Shown: positions 46,040-64,000 of the stretch, piece by piece | How positions within the stretch are numbered: the first letter of the stretch is position 1 | Layout: every line of letters begins with the position of its first letter | Assembly (NCBI GenBank): GCA_017654935.2 | Contig: CM065706.1 | Location: 11,207,183-11,271,182 of the forward strand | DNA from: Phymorhynchus buccinoides | Taxonomy: Eukaryota > Mollusca > Gastropoda > Neogastropoda > Raphitomidae | Length of the DNA: 64,000 nucleotides | Direction of reading: 5' to 3' | The notes under the pieces: generated by a model | Database searches by the model: none | Told to the model about the DNA's origin: nothing | Seen by the model: only the letters and a program-made list of their open reading frames with translations | Translations under genes and position numbers: made by a program

Positions 46040-46650
46040 GTACAGCGTTAACCACAATTTCATAACAATCGGGTTTTACATTGGTCTGTCTGTTTACTTT
46101 AATGTTGTACCAGTCATTACCAGTATTCAACGCCTCCACAATTTCATAACAATCGGTGGTCTGTCTGTTTACTTTGTTGTACCACGAATAATGTCCTCTT
46201 TATGGCTGTGTCAAAAACATTGTCATCGTAAACACCTTTAAAAAAAAAATTAACCTATAATTGCATAACAATCGAGTAATTCACAGGCATGGGAATGTCC
46301 GTCAGAGTCACAAACAAAACTATGAAATTCAAAAAACCAATCAGTTGAAGTATTTAGTACATTAAAAAAGAAAAAATGCCCGCCATCGTCCTGGTCGGGA
46401 AAACATTTTCAACACTGAAGTTATTTAGTAACAATTTTTTTTTTTCCTGTTTGTCGCTTTGTTGAAATCCGTGAATTCCGCGGACAATTCCCATGCCTGA
46501 TTTCATCATGTTACAATATTAATCACATTTTGATAATATACAGTAATAAATTCTCACAATCTTATGTCTGTTGGTTTTTGTTGTAGCTCTGCCACTGGGG
46601 AGCAAATACCTGCCATGGCTGCGTCAGAATCATCATCAAAGCTTGAACAT
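46040..46650 (-). repeat. Degraded upstream copies of the [13 protein letters not shown] exon edge
   Basis: About 46,185-46,280 repeats the exon start and its intron (gaataatgtcctctttatgg, gtgtcaaaaacattgtcatc, then poly-A and cataacaatcg). A second relic is at about 46,600-46,645 (ctgccatggctgcgtcagaa, tcatcatcaaagc). Both have lost the frame. The sequence aatttcataacaatcgg also occurs twice at 46,058-46,160. Confidence 0.7.
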
Positions 46651-47347
46651 TTATTTATTTATTTATTTATTAAGACAACTTTTATAGCGCATAATCTTTA
46701 AGATCTAAGCGCTTTACAGAAATCACTAAAATAAATAGTAAACACAATGAACAAAAAGTATACATCAAACATGACCAACACCCCCCTTCCCTGATCCCTC
46801 AGTCCATTTCTCAATCACGCCCAAATAATGAATGAAATAATCAACAGTACATTTAATTCGCAACCAACTGGAAACACCACATGATGGACCCTGAACGCCC
46901 AGGCACACTATTAGAACAAATCACACTCACACTTCTTAATGATAGAGAAGAAAGAGAAGGAGAGGAGAAAGAGAAAGAGACAGACATACAGACAGGACAA
47001 GACAGAGACGGAGCATCCCGAGAGCCAGACAGAGAAAGAAGAGAAGAGAGAGAAGCCACAAAACAGAGTGGGTCTGAATGCACGGGTGCAAATACACCAA
47101 TGAAAAAAACCCTGAAGGCCGGGTCAGGGGTAATGTCCCCCCGGCAGCTGAAGCAAACATTGATTTAGAAGGGCATTTTCTAGTTTGCTTTGGTCGCACA
47201 TAATTTTTTTTTTTTCTTTTTTTATACAAATGTGTTATTTTAAGCGTTTGAAAAAACACAGTGACACACAAACGATCATTGTTGACAAATTTAGTTTAAA
47301 AAAGGAACTTCACTGTTCTGGGTAAAAATTCAAAAACAGGAATCCTT
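46650..47347. other. No gene recognised up to the assembly gap
   Basis: Begins with an attt repeat (46,650-46,673) and a block aagcgctttacagaaatcac. A purine-rich frame at 46,881-47,168 (many Glu and Arg) looks like low-complexity sequence. No MSH6 exon could be identified. Confidence 0.5.
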
Positions 47348-47847
47348 NNNNNNNNNNNNNNNNNNNNNNNNNNNNNNNNNNNNNNNNNNNNNNNNNNNNN
47401 NNNNNNNNNNNNNNNNNNNNNNNNNNNNNNNNNNNNNNNNNNNNNNNNNNNNNNNNNNNNNNNNNNNNNNNNNNNNNNNNNNNNNNNNNNNNNNNNNNNN
47501 NNNNNNNNNNNNNNNNNNNNNNNNNNNNNNNNNNNNNNNNNNNNNNNNNNNNNNNNNNNNNNNNNNNNNNNNNNNNNNNNNNNNNNNNNNNNNNNNNNNN
47601 NNNNNNNNNNNNNNNNNNNNNNNNNNNNNNNNNNNNNNNNNNNNNNNNNNNNNNNNNNNNNNNNNNNNNNNNNNNNNNNNNNNNNNNNNNNNNNNNNNNN
47701 NNNNNNNNNNNNNNNNNNNNNNNNNNNNNNNNNNNNNNNNNNNNNNNNNNNNNNNNNNNNNNNNNNNNNNNNNNNNNNNNNNNNNNNNNNNNNNNNNNNN
47801 NNNNNNNNNNNNNNNNNNNNNNNNNNNNNNNNNNNNNNNNNNNNNNN
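47348..47847. other. Assembly gap of exactly 500 N
   Basis: The round length indicates a placeholder between scaffolded contigs, not a measured gap. MSH6 changes strand across it. Confidence 0.99.
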
Positions 47848-48256
47848 TTCTTCCGTATTTGTCCGTGAATATTACGTCTTAAGGACTCCGATTACGCTAT
47901 TACGGTCAGCAAGAAGAAACTGCATTTTCCGCTGACGAGTGCAAAAAAAAAAGAGAAATTGTCAGAAGGCATGGCCTTTGAACCTAATTCGGCACTGTCG
48001 TATAGCTGTCGAAGCTAGTGATTGTCGACTTGAATTTGTTACTTCCGCTATTTCCGCTTTTCTGTGTACAGAGCCATACCGCCATTTTGTAGGTGCGATC
48101 GCAATAATGGTGGAAGAAAACAGCAGACAATTTTGACAGACAGGGAAATTGCAGCGAGTGTGGACGGGTGAATGGATAGAAAGATAGTAGACACAGAGAC
48201 AGATTTATAGACGGATTTTAATCCATAGATTAATACGTGTGATGTTTCGTTGACAG

Positions 48257-57414
<9,158 letters not shown>

Positions 57415-57427
57415 GTAAAAGCCATTT

Positions 57428-57522
57428 GAGTCCGCTAAGCTCCCCGTGGGGATACCGGGGTGGTCTTTCGTAAAAATAGTCCCCTCTGGAACTTTTGTGC
57501 TTGTCACTTCCTCTAATCTGTC
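57428..57522 (+). repeat. Left half of a dispersed repeat split by the DIRS element
   Basis: Reads tccccgtggggataccgggg to cttcctctaatctgtc, continued after the element by actctctttgactctgcc (63,712 onward to about 63,895). The intact order is visible in reverse at 45,735-45,855. Confidence 0.85.
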
Positions 57523-57543
57523 AATCTAATTTAATCATACTAT

Positions 57544-57716
57544 ACCAACACTCAAAACAACTGCATTAGCCTAAAACAACCTGGAACCTTACCCTAGCAC
57601 ATAGCTAAAACGAAAGTGGCCCCAAGGGACTGCACCCATACCGCAGGGAGTAGCGGGAGTGACTCCCCTTACTTCCGGGTATGACGCGCACCCTTGGGGC
57701 ACCGGATATGTCATTC
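57544..57716 (+). repeat. DIRS left inverted terminal repeat (173 bp)
   Basis: Starts accaacactcaaaacaactg and ends cggatatgtcattc. By eye it is the exact reverse complement of 63,496-63,668. The 21 bases outside it, to the element edge, are not shared with the right end. Confidence 0.93.
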
Positions 57717-58778
57717 TTAAATTTTCCAGCCTTTCATCCACACCTGGGCCTACCCTGCTCCGCCTTTTCTGACTCTTGTCTATCTGGTGGGTTCGTTCCG
57801 TGTTTAGCTTTGTTCTATTCAGTTTCTTGGGAAGGCTGTTAGTCATCCTATCGATATTATTTCATTGTCATTTCTTGGTGTTCGTTTTAGTTGAAAAATT
57901 ATTTCGTTCACTCTGTTGTTCGTTTTCGGGGTGGCGTCAGCCATTATGGCTTCTTGCACCCCTCGGTTTCCACTTCGGGGAAAGCAGTTTCTCTTCGGTT
58001 GTTTTTCTGTTTTCCAAGTCAGTTGACTCTTCTTCTCTCACTAGGGACCCTTTGGGCAGGTTCTCTTAATCTTCTCAAGAAGTTTTCGTCTAATCCTCTC
58101 ACAAATCCTACTCCTAACGTCCAGTCACAGTCCGTTTCGGTTACACCGGCCTAACCGGTTTCGGAGCCCATTCCAGTTTCTCTCCCTTCGGAGGTTTCTG
58201 CTCCTTCTCCTTTTCCGTTGGACTCGCAGGCTTTGTACTACGTCACTTGGACTCTTCGGGTTTCAGGGTTCTCCCTTTCGCATCGACAGAATCTTCCTTT
58301 TTCGGTTCTATGTTTAGGTCAGAGAGGGTGCCGCCAGTTGTCTCTTCTAACGTGAGACTGTCACTGGCGCAGCCCTCTCTCCTTCTTCTGTTCACAGGCT
58401 TGCCTCCAGGAGGCCCTTGTCCGCTAGGCCAGCGTCGACCTCAACAGGGATAGGCAATCCCTTTCCACCTCTGGTTTCCGTCCTGTGGGCTTGATGTTTA
58501 CGGAACAGAGAGGCTCCCCTCCGGGGAGCTTGCCTAGTGACAGAGGTGACTCCTCTGTCACCAGACTGGCCAGTCTGTCAGGCAATCATCCGGTGGTACC
58601 TGGGAGGTACCTCCAGGATCGGGAACGGCCTGTTCCCTTTCCTGAGTCCGGGCTCAAATCCTCCACTCAGTTCGAGGGAGAGGTTACCAGGACAGTCAAA
58701 TCGGTCGGTGCGGGGCACCTTCAATACCGATAAGAGTCCATACCCCCCTCCCGGGGGATGGCTCTCCAGTGATCCTGG

Positions 58779-59097
58779 CACTGGCGCGGTTGGGGCCTCT
58801 TGGCAGTCCCACCGCAACCGGAAATTCGCTTCTCACGGTTGTGAGACGGTTTCCTCCGGTTCTCCCGGTGCTTACCCGGTTTCACCCGGTATTCATCCGG
58901 TTTCTCCCGGTTGTCTCCCGGTTGCTTGGCCAACGCGGACATACCGGGGGATGGCACGGTTGGAGCCTCTTGGCTTTCCCACCGCAACCGGTTATTTGCC
59001 TTTCCCGGTTGCGAGACCGTTTCCTCCGGTTCTCCCGGTGTTTACCCGGTAATCATCCGGTTGTCTCCCGGTTGCTTGGCCAACGCGGACATACCGG
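58779..59097 (+). repeat. Two direct copies (~170 and ~140 bp) inside the DIRS element
   Basis: Each copy runs from gcacggttggagcctcttgg (or gcgcggttggggcctcttgg) through caccgcaaccgg, tttcctccggttctcccggt and cggttgcttggccaacgcgg to acataccggg. Within each are further short ttctcccggt / acccggt repeats. The stretch precedes the gag-like frame. Confidence 0.85.
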
Positions 59098-59290
59098 GAA
59101 AGGGTTCGCCTAGAACCGGAAAATTCCGATGATGAATTTCCGGTTCGTTCCTCCGGTTTGGGTCAACCGGGAATGTCCCGCTCGCACGGAGGACGCCACG
59201 TTCTCCCGGTTCCGGCCGGTGTTCAGTGATCCTCTCACTCCCTACCGGCAGAGCCCTCTGCCAGGCATGGCCTCCGGTGGTGTTTGACTC

Positions 59291-60550
59291 TTGGGCCGCC
59301 CTTATCAGAAGCTTCAACGGCCAGAACCCTCCAGGGAATTCTCTGAGTTTCAGTCCGACTTTGAGTCAGACTTGGAACTGGACCCTCAGTCGGAGGTCCC
59401 TCACTCTCTCACTGAGTCCTCGGTTCAGAATCTTCTCAAGATTTTGTCTCGATCGTGCCCTTACGTGGTACCTGTGCGTTCCTCCCATCAGGAGTCCGCC
59501 ACTGATCACGCGGTTGGCTCTCTTCTGCAGGCCAAGAGCTCCTTGACTCTCCAAGCCCCCTCCTTCCCGGAGGATTTGGTGGTTAAAGCGGAGTTCACGT
59601 TGAGGACCGGCAAGGTCCTTTCGTTGAAACAGATCGCTGAGGCTAATCTGGGGCGTTCTCAGCCGGCCTCGTCTCAGTTCGGTTCCTTTTTGGTACCTAG
59701 ATTCAGACCTTTCGTCCCCCTACCGACGGAATACCTGCCCTTCCCCTCCGTCTCCAAACCTTCTGCTGAGGAGGTGGAGTCCTTGGGGTCCTGCTGCTGT
59801 TCCTCCCGTCACGTTCAAGCCTTCGGCCTTCAAGTCTCTCGAGGAATCTCTGTCTGGTTCTCTCAGGGCTTGTGGCATGGCCACCTCTCTCGTGCAAACC
59901 TTGGCGGAGTCTCTAGGCAAATCAGCCTCTGATTCACCGGCGGTTTTTCAGTTCTTTCTGATGTCACGGCTGGTTTGAAGGTTCAAACCTGTGCCTTGGC
60001 CCGGGATTCTTTTCTGGCGCAGAACAGGTCTCTTTCGTCCAGGGAAAAGGAGCGTTTTGCGCTCTCTTCCCCTTCCGGAGTCGGGCTTGTTCGGGGAAGA
60101 ATCGGTTCCCCCAGTTCTCGAGTCCTCTTCAAAGAGGAAGTCAGCTGATAGCCAGAAGGCTATCTATCGGGCCCTGTTGAACCAGCCCCGTCCCAACCAT
60201 TTCGTCCGCAACAGGCCTCTCGCCCTCGTTTTGGCTTCAGGAAGTCCTTTAGAGCTGGGTACTTCGCGTCCCGCTCTAAGAGTGTGAGATACTCCTCTAG
60301 GCCTCCTCCCCAGTTCAAGGCCTTGAGGCCCCCCTTCCCAGTCTTCTCGTGGCAACAGGAGGCCGAGCCTTCCAGGAAACGGCGATCCTGTCCGTTGGAG
60401 ATCCTCCAGAGGAAGTGGAGGACCTTCTCTTGAAGGGCGCGGGCGCGAGTGAACGATCCCAGTCCGGGTTTCTATTCCCGACTTTTTCAACCGGTCCTGT
60501 CAACCGGTTTTATCAAAAATTTCCGACCGTTTTCGGCCCATTCTGACTCT
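59291..60550 (+). pseudogene. DIRS gag-like region, frameshifted
   Basis: A frame from 59,291 to 59,932 reads QKLQRPEPSREFSEFQSDFE and later FPEDLVVKAEFTLRTGKVLS. The sense then passes to other frames: SLEESLSGSLRACGMATSLV, CALARDSFLAQNRSLSSREK and, near the end, GYFASRSKSVRYSSRPPPQF. A basic Ser/Arg/Pro-rich tail of this type is usual for DIRS Gag proteins (family knowledge). At least two frame changes and stops are present, so no complete protein is made. Confidence 0.65.
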
Positions 60551-61480
60551 AATTGGCCGGCGATCTCTTAGGCCGTTTAAAGGGTTTTTTGTTCTTCTGT
60601 TCTCTACCGTTTCTGTCCCCTCGGTTTTCTTAGTCTGATGGGGTCGATTTCGGAGCTCCTTCCTCTGGCCTGGGTATACAAAGGCCCTTGCAGAGAGAAG
60701 TCAGAGTGCGCACTCCTTCTTTCACGGTTTCAACCATGAGTTGTTCAACCTGTTGACTCGTTCGGCCGTTCCAGTCATCCTGTTTCGGACTGGTTCCGTC
60801 CCGATCTGGCTTTAACTGTCCGGCTAGCATGATCTTCCCTTCTCAGCCGTCAGATCACCGAACGGCACAGCTTTCAACCTAAAGTTGTTCGACGGGGTGA
60901 TTTTTGCCTTCCTTCAGGCCCCCCCCTTTTGGTCTTCGGCGTCTCGTTCCGACCGTTTTTTTATGGTTTAGGTCGAGGTGTGTCATCGTCACGTTTGCAC
61001 ACTTTCGCTTTTTGTCTACATGTTTTCCTTTTCGGTGGGGACTTTTCCGCGTCATCTGGTTCGATTTGACGTCATGCGATAGCAACTATGTTGCTGTTGC
61101 TGTCTGTTCCTACTTCATAGGCAGTTTTTTATTTTTATTTTACCTCCCAACCGATCGAATTGTCTCCGCTGGTTTTTCACCCAGTCAACGGGGGTCCCTT
61201 TCGTCGGTCTTAGCATGTAGAGTTGGTTACGAAGTGCAGTCACACATTCGTACCGTGGTTTCTCAGTTTGCTAGGTCAGAGGCTGAATCTGCTGCTCTTG
61301 CGGATTCTCATCCTAGTACTAGCTGTCTCTATCCCGCCATCGGTCCTTTGCTTGCCCGACATTCTGAACTAGTCTTGTCCAGTTTGTTTTCTGACCCAGG
61401 CTCGCCCCTTCGATCGATATTTTCCAGTTCGAAAGGGCGTAGCAGTGTGTAGTGGCCCGGTCCGGCCACTCATAGTCCGT
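60551..61480 (+). other. DIRS interior where RT/RNase H is expected but not recognisable
   Basis: No reverse-transcriptase motif could be seen in any frame, and the ~0.9 kb available is too short for an RT plus RNase H (about 2 kb in full DIRS elements). The frame at 60,904-61,452 has no known similarity. Confidence 0.6.
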
Positions 61481-61589
61481 AATGTATCAGGCCTTGGCTG
61501 CTCTAGGTGACTCGATGCGGAGTTTGTCTTCTCCTGACTGCTTTGATAGTCAGCCATGTGCTTTCCAGAGATGCCTTCCCGGACTTTTT

Positions 61590-61815
61590 CAGGACTCTTT
61601 CTCTTGGTTCGCCTTCTGTGGTGACAGGAAGTTCTATCCGTTAAGCCTTCTTCGGTTCATTCGTCGAATTCTTAGCTTTTCTTCTCAGGTCTAGAAATCT
61701 CTGCCCATACCCTTTCTGGGTACAGAGCAGCCATCTTCAGTATGAGTTCCATGGCCTTAGGTGCTACCGTACCGCTAAGCTGTACGCCACCACTGTCTCG
61801 CACTTCTTGCTGAAG
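61590..61815 (+). pseudogene. Diverged tyrosine-recombinase fragment upstream of the main one
   Basis: Frames here give SWFAFCGDRKFYPLSLLRFI, SAHTLSGYRAAIFSMSSMAL and TVSHFLLKCMP. These match, in order, WFAFCQERKFDPL, SQTLSGYRAVLISTISLSLG and PVSHFLDAVR of the main recombinase at 61,913-63,091. It is therefore a second, older or foreign copy of the same N-terminal part. Confidence 0.7.
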
Positions 61816-62072
61816 TGCATGCCGTTGTATTCCTCCCCTCTGATGGCACTAATCCCCCGGGTGTTGAAGAAGTCCTCCGGGAGCACCCGGACTTGATTCT
61901 CGTCACACCAATGTGGCCCACGAGCCATTGGTTCCCAGAGCTCCTCGACATGGCGCAAGACGGTCCTCTTCCGCTCAATCTCACTCCCGCCACTCTTCTT
62001 CAGTCAAGAAGCGGGGTCGGACACCCTTGCCCTTCAAGGCTAAACCTGGTCGCATGGCGGCTGTCCGTCTAG
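61815..62072 (+). pseudogene. DIRS RNase H C-terminal remnant
   Basis: Reads REHPDLILVTPMWPTSHWFP then ELLDMAQDGPLPLNL and RLNLVAWRLSV. The P-x-WP...W-F-P-ELL block and the LNL-AWRLS phrase immediately before the recombinase are typical of the end of the RT-RNase H polyprotein in DIRS elements (family knowledge). Confidence 0.65.
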
Positions 62073-63091
62073 GCCTTCGCTCTCAGGGGTTTTCCACGCG
62101 CACCGTGGATCTGTTGGTCGCCTCTCGGCGTAAGTCTACAAACGATCTGTATGATCTTCGCTGGGCCACCTGGTTTGCGTTTTGTCAGGAGAGAAAGTTT
62201 GACCCGCTTCGTCCCTCAACGGTTCAGTTCGTGGAGTTCCTCTCTCACTTGCTTAGAACTAGGAACTCTTCCTCTCAAACCTTGTCAGGTTATAGGGCGG
62301 TCTTGATTAGCACGATCTCGTTGTCTTTAGGTTCCAAGTTTACGGGGAATCTCTCGGCTTTGCCAGTTTCTCACTTCCTGGACGCTGTGCGCCTCCAAGC
62401 CCCGTCCAGAACGGTCCAGTGTCCTCAGTGGGACATCTTTTTGGTTCTGGCTTTTCTCTGGGACAAATTTGAACCCCTGGAGTCGTTGTCTCTTAAGCTT
62501 CTGACTCTCAAGACAGTTTTTTCTCATTTCTTTCGCCTCTCCCGTCGCCTCAGTGGTTTTCATGCTCTGAGAGGTCTCACCAAGGATGTCAGTTCGAGGA
62601 GGACTTCTCGTCTGTCTCCCTTTCTTTTCTCCCGGAGTTCCGTGCAAGAACCAGTCTGGTGATGTTTCCTCTCCCTTGGCCTCTTTTTCGAGTCTTCGCT
62701 CCGTTCTGGGTCCTGATGATCGTGATATCTTCCTCTGCCCCGTTAGGGCTCTTCGTTCTTCTGGCTCGTACCAAGTCCTTCAGAAGGGCTAAAACGTCGC
62801 CTGTTCGTCTCCTTTAATCCCTAGTACTGCAGCGATGTGGCTAAGGGTACTGTGTCCCGTTGGTTCCTCGACCTCATTAAGTTGGCCTATGCCCGCTCGC
62901 TGGTTAGGTTACCTGATAACCCCATTCGCGCCCACGAGTTGCGGGCCATCAGCTCTTCCCTGGCGGTAGTCAAGGGTGTCCCTCTTGTGAAGGTTATGGC
63001 CTCAGCGTTCTGGAAGTCGCAGAACACCTTTCTTCAGTTTTACCTGAGGGATATCTCTGCTCAGGGCGAAGACGACTCCTTTTCCATCTAG
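61913..63091 (+). pseudogene. DIRS tyrosine recombinase, frameshifted
   Basis: The first frame (to 62,662) reads GLRSQGFSTRTVDLLVASRR and WATWFAFCQERKFDPLRPST, then SRRLSGFHALRGLTKDV, which corresponds to the first catalytic Arg region (R-SELHAL-type). The next frame gives IFLCPVRALRSSGSYQ. The third (to 63,091) gives DVAKGTVSRWFLDLIKLAYA, IRAHELRAISSS with the His-x-x-Arg motif, and NTFLQFYLRDI, whose Tyr is the expected nucleophile. Two frame changes and an internal stop make it inactive as it stands. Confidence 0.8.
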
Positions 63092-63342
63092 AAGGTGGTC
63101 GTTTCGCAGGTCCCGGTCTCCTTGTAGTGTGAGTTCCGGTGTTTTTTGTGCCTCTGTTTTTTCTCTGTGTTCTTTGGTATATCATTGACATGACTGTTTG
63201 GGGGTATTTATTTGCATATTTTCAGGGATGTTGTACATCTTTCGGGGGATTCTCTTAGGAGTGTTTCCCTCTTTTACTGATATGCTTTTGGGGTTGTTGG
63301 TGTGTCAGTTGGCACGCATCACCCTCCACCACGGTGGTAATC

Positions 63343-63445
63343 TGCAGTTGTTTTGAGTGTTGGTATAGTATGATTAAATTAGATTGGTGGATTTTGATTA
63401 ATCCTACTATCTATTTAATTTAATACTTACCAACACTCAAAACAA
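63343..63445 (-). repeat. DIRS internal complementary region (103 bp)
   Basis: The first part (tgcagttgttttgagtgttg to attaaattagatt) is the reverse complement of the left terminus. From ggtggattttgattaatcct to cactcaaaacaa it is the reverse complement of the right terminus. The joint at 63,385/63,386 therefore spells the head-to-tail junction of the circular intermediate. Confidence 0.93.
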
Positions 63446-63495
63446 AAAATGTTCCCTCCCAGCCTCCCTCCTGATGCGGGGCTGTAAAATTACAT

Positions 63496-63668
63496 GAATG
63501 ACATATCCGGTGCCCCAAGGGTGCGCGTCATACCCGGAAGTAAGGGGAGTCACTCCCGCTACTCCCTGCGGTATGGGTGCAGTCCCTTGGGGCCACTTTC
63601 GTTTTAGCTATGTGCTAGGGTAAGGTTCCAGGTTGTTTTAGGCTAATGCAGTTGTTTTGAGTGTTGGT
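63496..63668 (+). repeat. DIRS right inverted terminal repeat (173 bp)
   Basis: Starts gaatgacatatccggtgccc and ends gttttgagtgttggt, complementary to the left repeat. The unique right terminus follows to 63,711. Confidence 0.93.
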
Positions 63669-63711
63669 AAGTATTAAATTAAATAGATAGTAGGATTAAT
63701 CAAAATCCACC

Positions 63712-63895
63712 ACTCTCTTTGACTCTGCCTTTTCCGTTTGCTATCCATCTACTATCTTTCTGAGTTATTGGCCCATTCTCCTGCCTTAAAAAATAAAAAA
63801 TAAAAAAATCTTCCAAATAATGTTTCTCCATTGAGCTCCTCCGAAATCGGAATGTGTCGGCTGTACGCAGCGGGGAGACCAGCAGTGAAAACTTG
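63712..63895 (+). repeat. Right half of the dispersed repeat split by the DIRS element
   Basis: Continues actctctttgactctgcct, ctactatctttctgag and ctcctccgaaatcggaatgt, as in the copy at 11,935-12,090. Confidence 0.8.
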
Positions 63896-64000
63896 GTACT
63901 TTATAGTCATAGAGGCGTCTCTGTGGAAATCGGGTTGCTCTCACCTGGAGAGCACGTCGCAGCCAGAGGCGCGCCACCCATTTATATTTAATTTTTTTTT
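63896..64000 (-). repeat. SINE family 1, cut by the window end
   Basis: Tail ggtactttatagtcatagag and body gagcacgtcgcagccagagg in minus orientation. The head lies outside the window. Confidence 0.8.

Larger units (their letters stand above)
57523..63711 (+). mobile_element. DIRS-type tyrosine-recombinase retrotransposon (6,189 bp), non-autonomous
   Basis: DIRS elements copy via RNA and integrate a circle with a tyrosine recombinase, without target duplication. Here the left terminus (aatctaatttaatcatac) and right terminus (aatcaaaatccacc) share a 173-bp inverted repeat. A 103-bp internal region near the right end is complementary to the joined ends. The coding order is gag-like, a heavily reduced reverse transcriptase/RNase H region, then a tyrosine recombinase with recognisable catalytic residues but frameshifts. 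Target tctgtc/actctc is rejoined with nothing lost or duplicated. The arms look identical, so insertion seems recent, yet the coding part is damaged, suggesting mobilisation in trans. It lies in an MSH6 intron or just beyond the last exon found. Confidence 0.93.

Noticed and set aside
46881..47168. Acidic/basic frame (EEREGEEKEKETD) as an MSH6 N-terminal linker
   Set aside because: It is on the plus strand, lacks splice context, and looks like purine-rich simple sequence.
60904..61452. 182-codon frame as DIRS reverse transcriptase
   Set aside because: No RT motif was seen in this or the other frames of the region.

Overview
This window looks like a repeat-rich animal genome, most likely a marine gastropod or another mollusc. 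That assignment is an inference from the style of the tRNA-derived SINEs and short inverted-repeat elements and from the gene's sequence; nothing here names the species. Only one protein-coding gene can be supported: the mismatch-repair ATPase MSH6, spread over at least 17 recognisable exons. Everything else is transposable elements, their fragments, minisatellites and microsatellites.

Layout. Bases 1-20,846 hold no convincing gene, only layers of MITEs, SINEs and minisatellites. Bases 20,847-46,001 carry ten minus-strand exons of MSH6 (core, clamp, lever and the whole ATPase domain) whose splice sites and phases agree throughout. A run of exactly 500 N follows (47,348-47,847). Bases 48,257-57,414 carry seven plus-strand exons of the part of MSH6 that should come before the minus-strand exons (connector to lever start). 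The two halves point head to head with the gap between them, so the scaffold piece on one side of the gap is probably in the wrong orientation. Exons for the N-terminus, for a stretch between the two halves and for the extreme C-terminus were not found. Bases 57,523-63,711 are a DIRS-type tyrosine-recombinase retrotransposon with both inverted termini and an internal complementary region; its empty target site can be rebuilt exactly and has no target duplication.

The most unusual feature is that MSH6 exon edges have repeatedly been copied next to themselves. At seven exons, a piece that spans the exon-intron junction recurs nearby: about 19 extra copies of the penultimate recognised exon, 14 exact 80-bp units built from an acceptor-side exon edge, two extra copies of the Walker B-adjacent exon, about seven copies of a donor edge, and scattered single copies of others. 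In two of these arrays the exon fragment is fused to the terminus of a MITE, in one case through a short shared sequence; in two others it is fused to GT/CA microsatellite. A second theme is a set of at least ten short elements that begin CAG, end CTG and are flanked by 6-bp target duplications; several still carry remnants of one zinc-finger domain.
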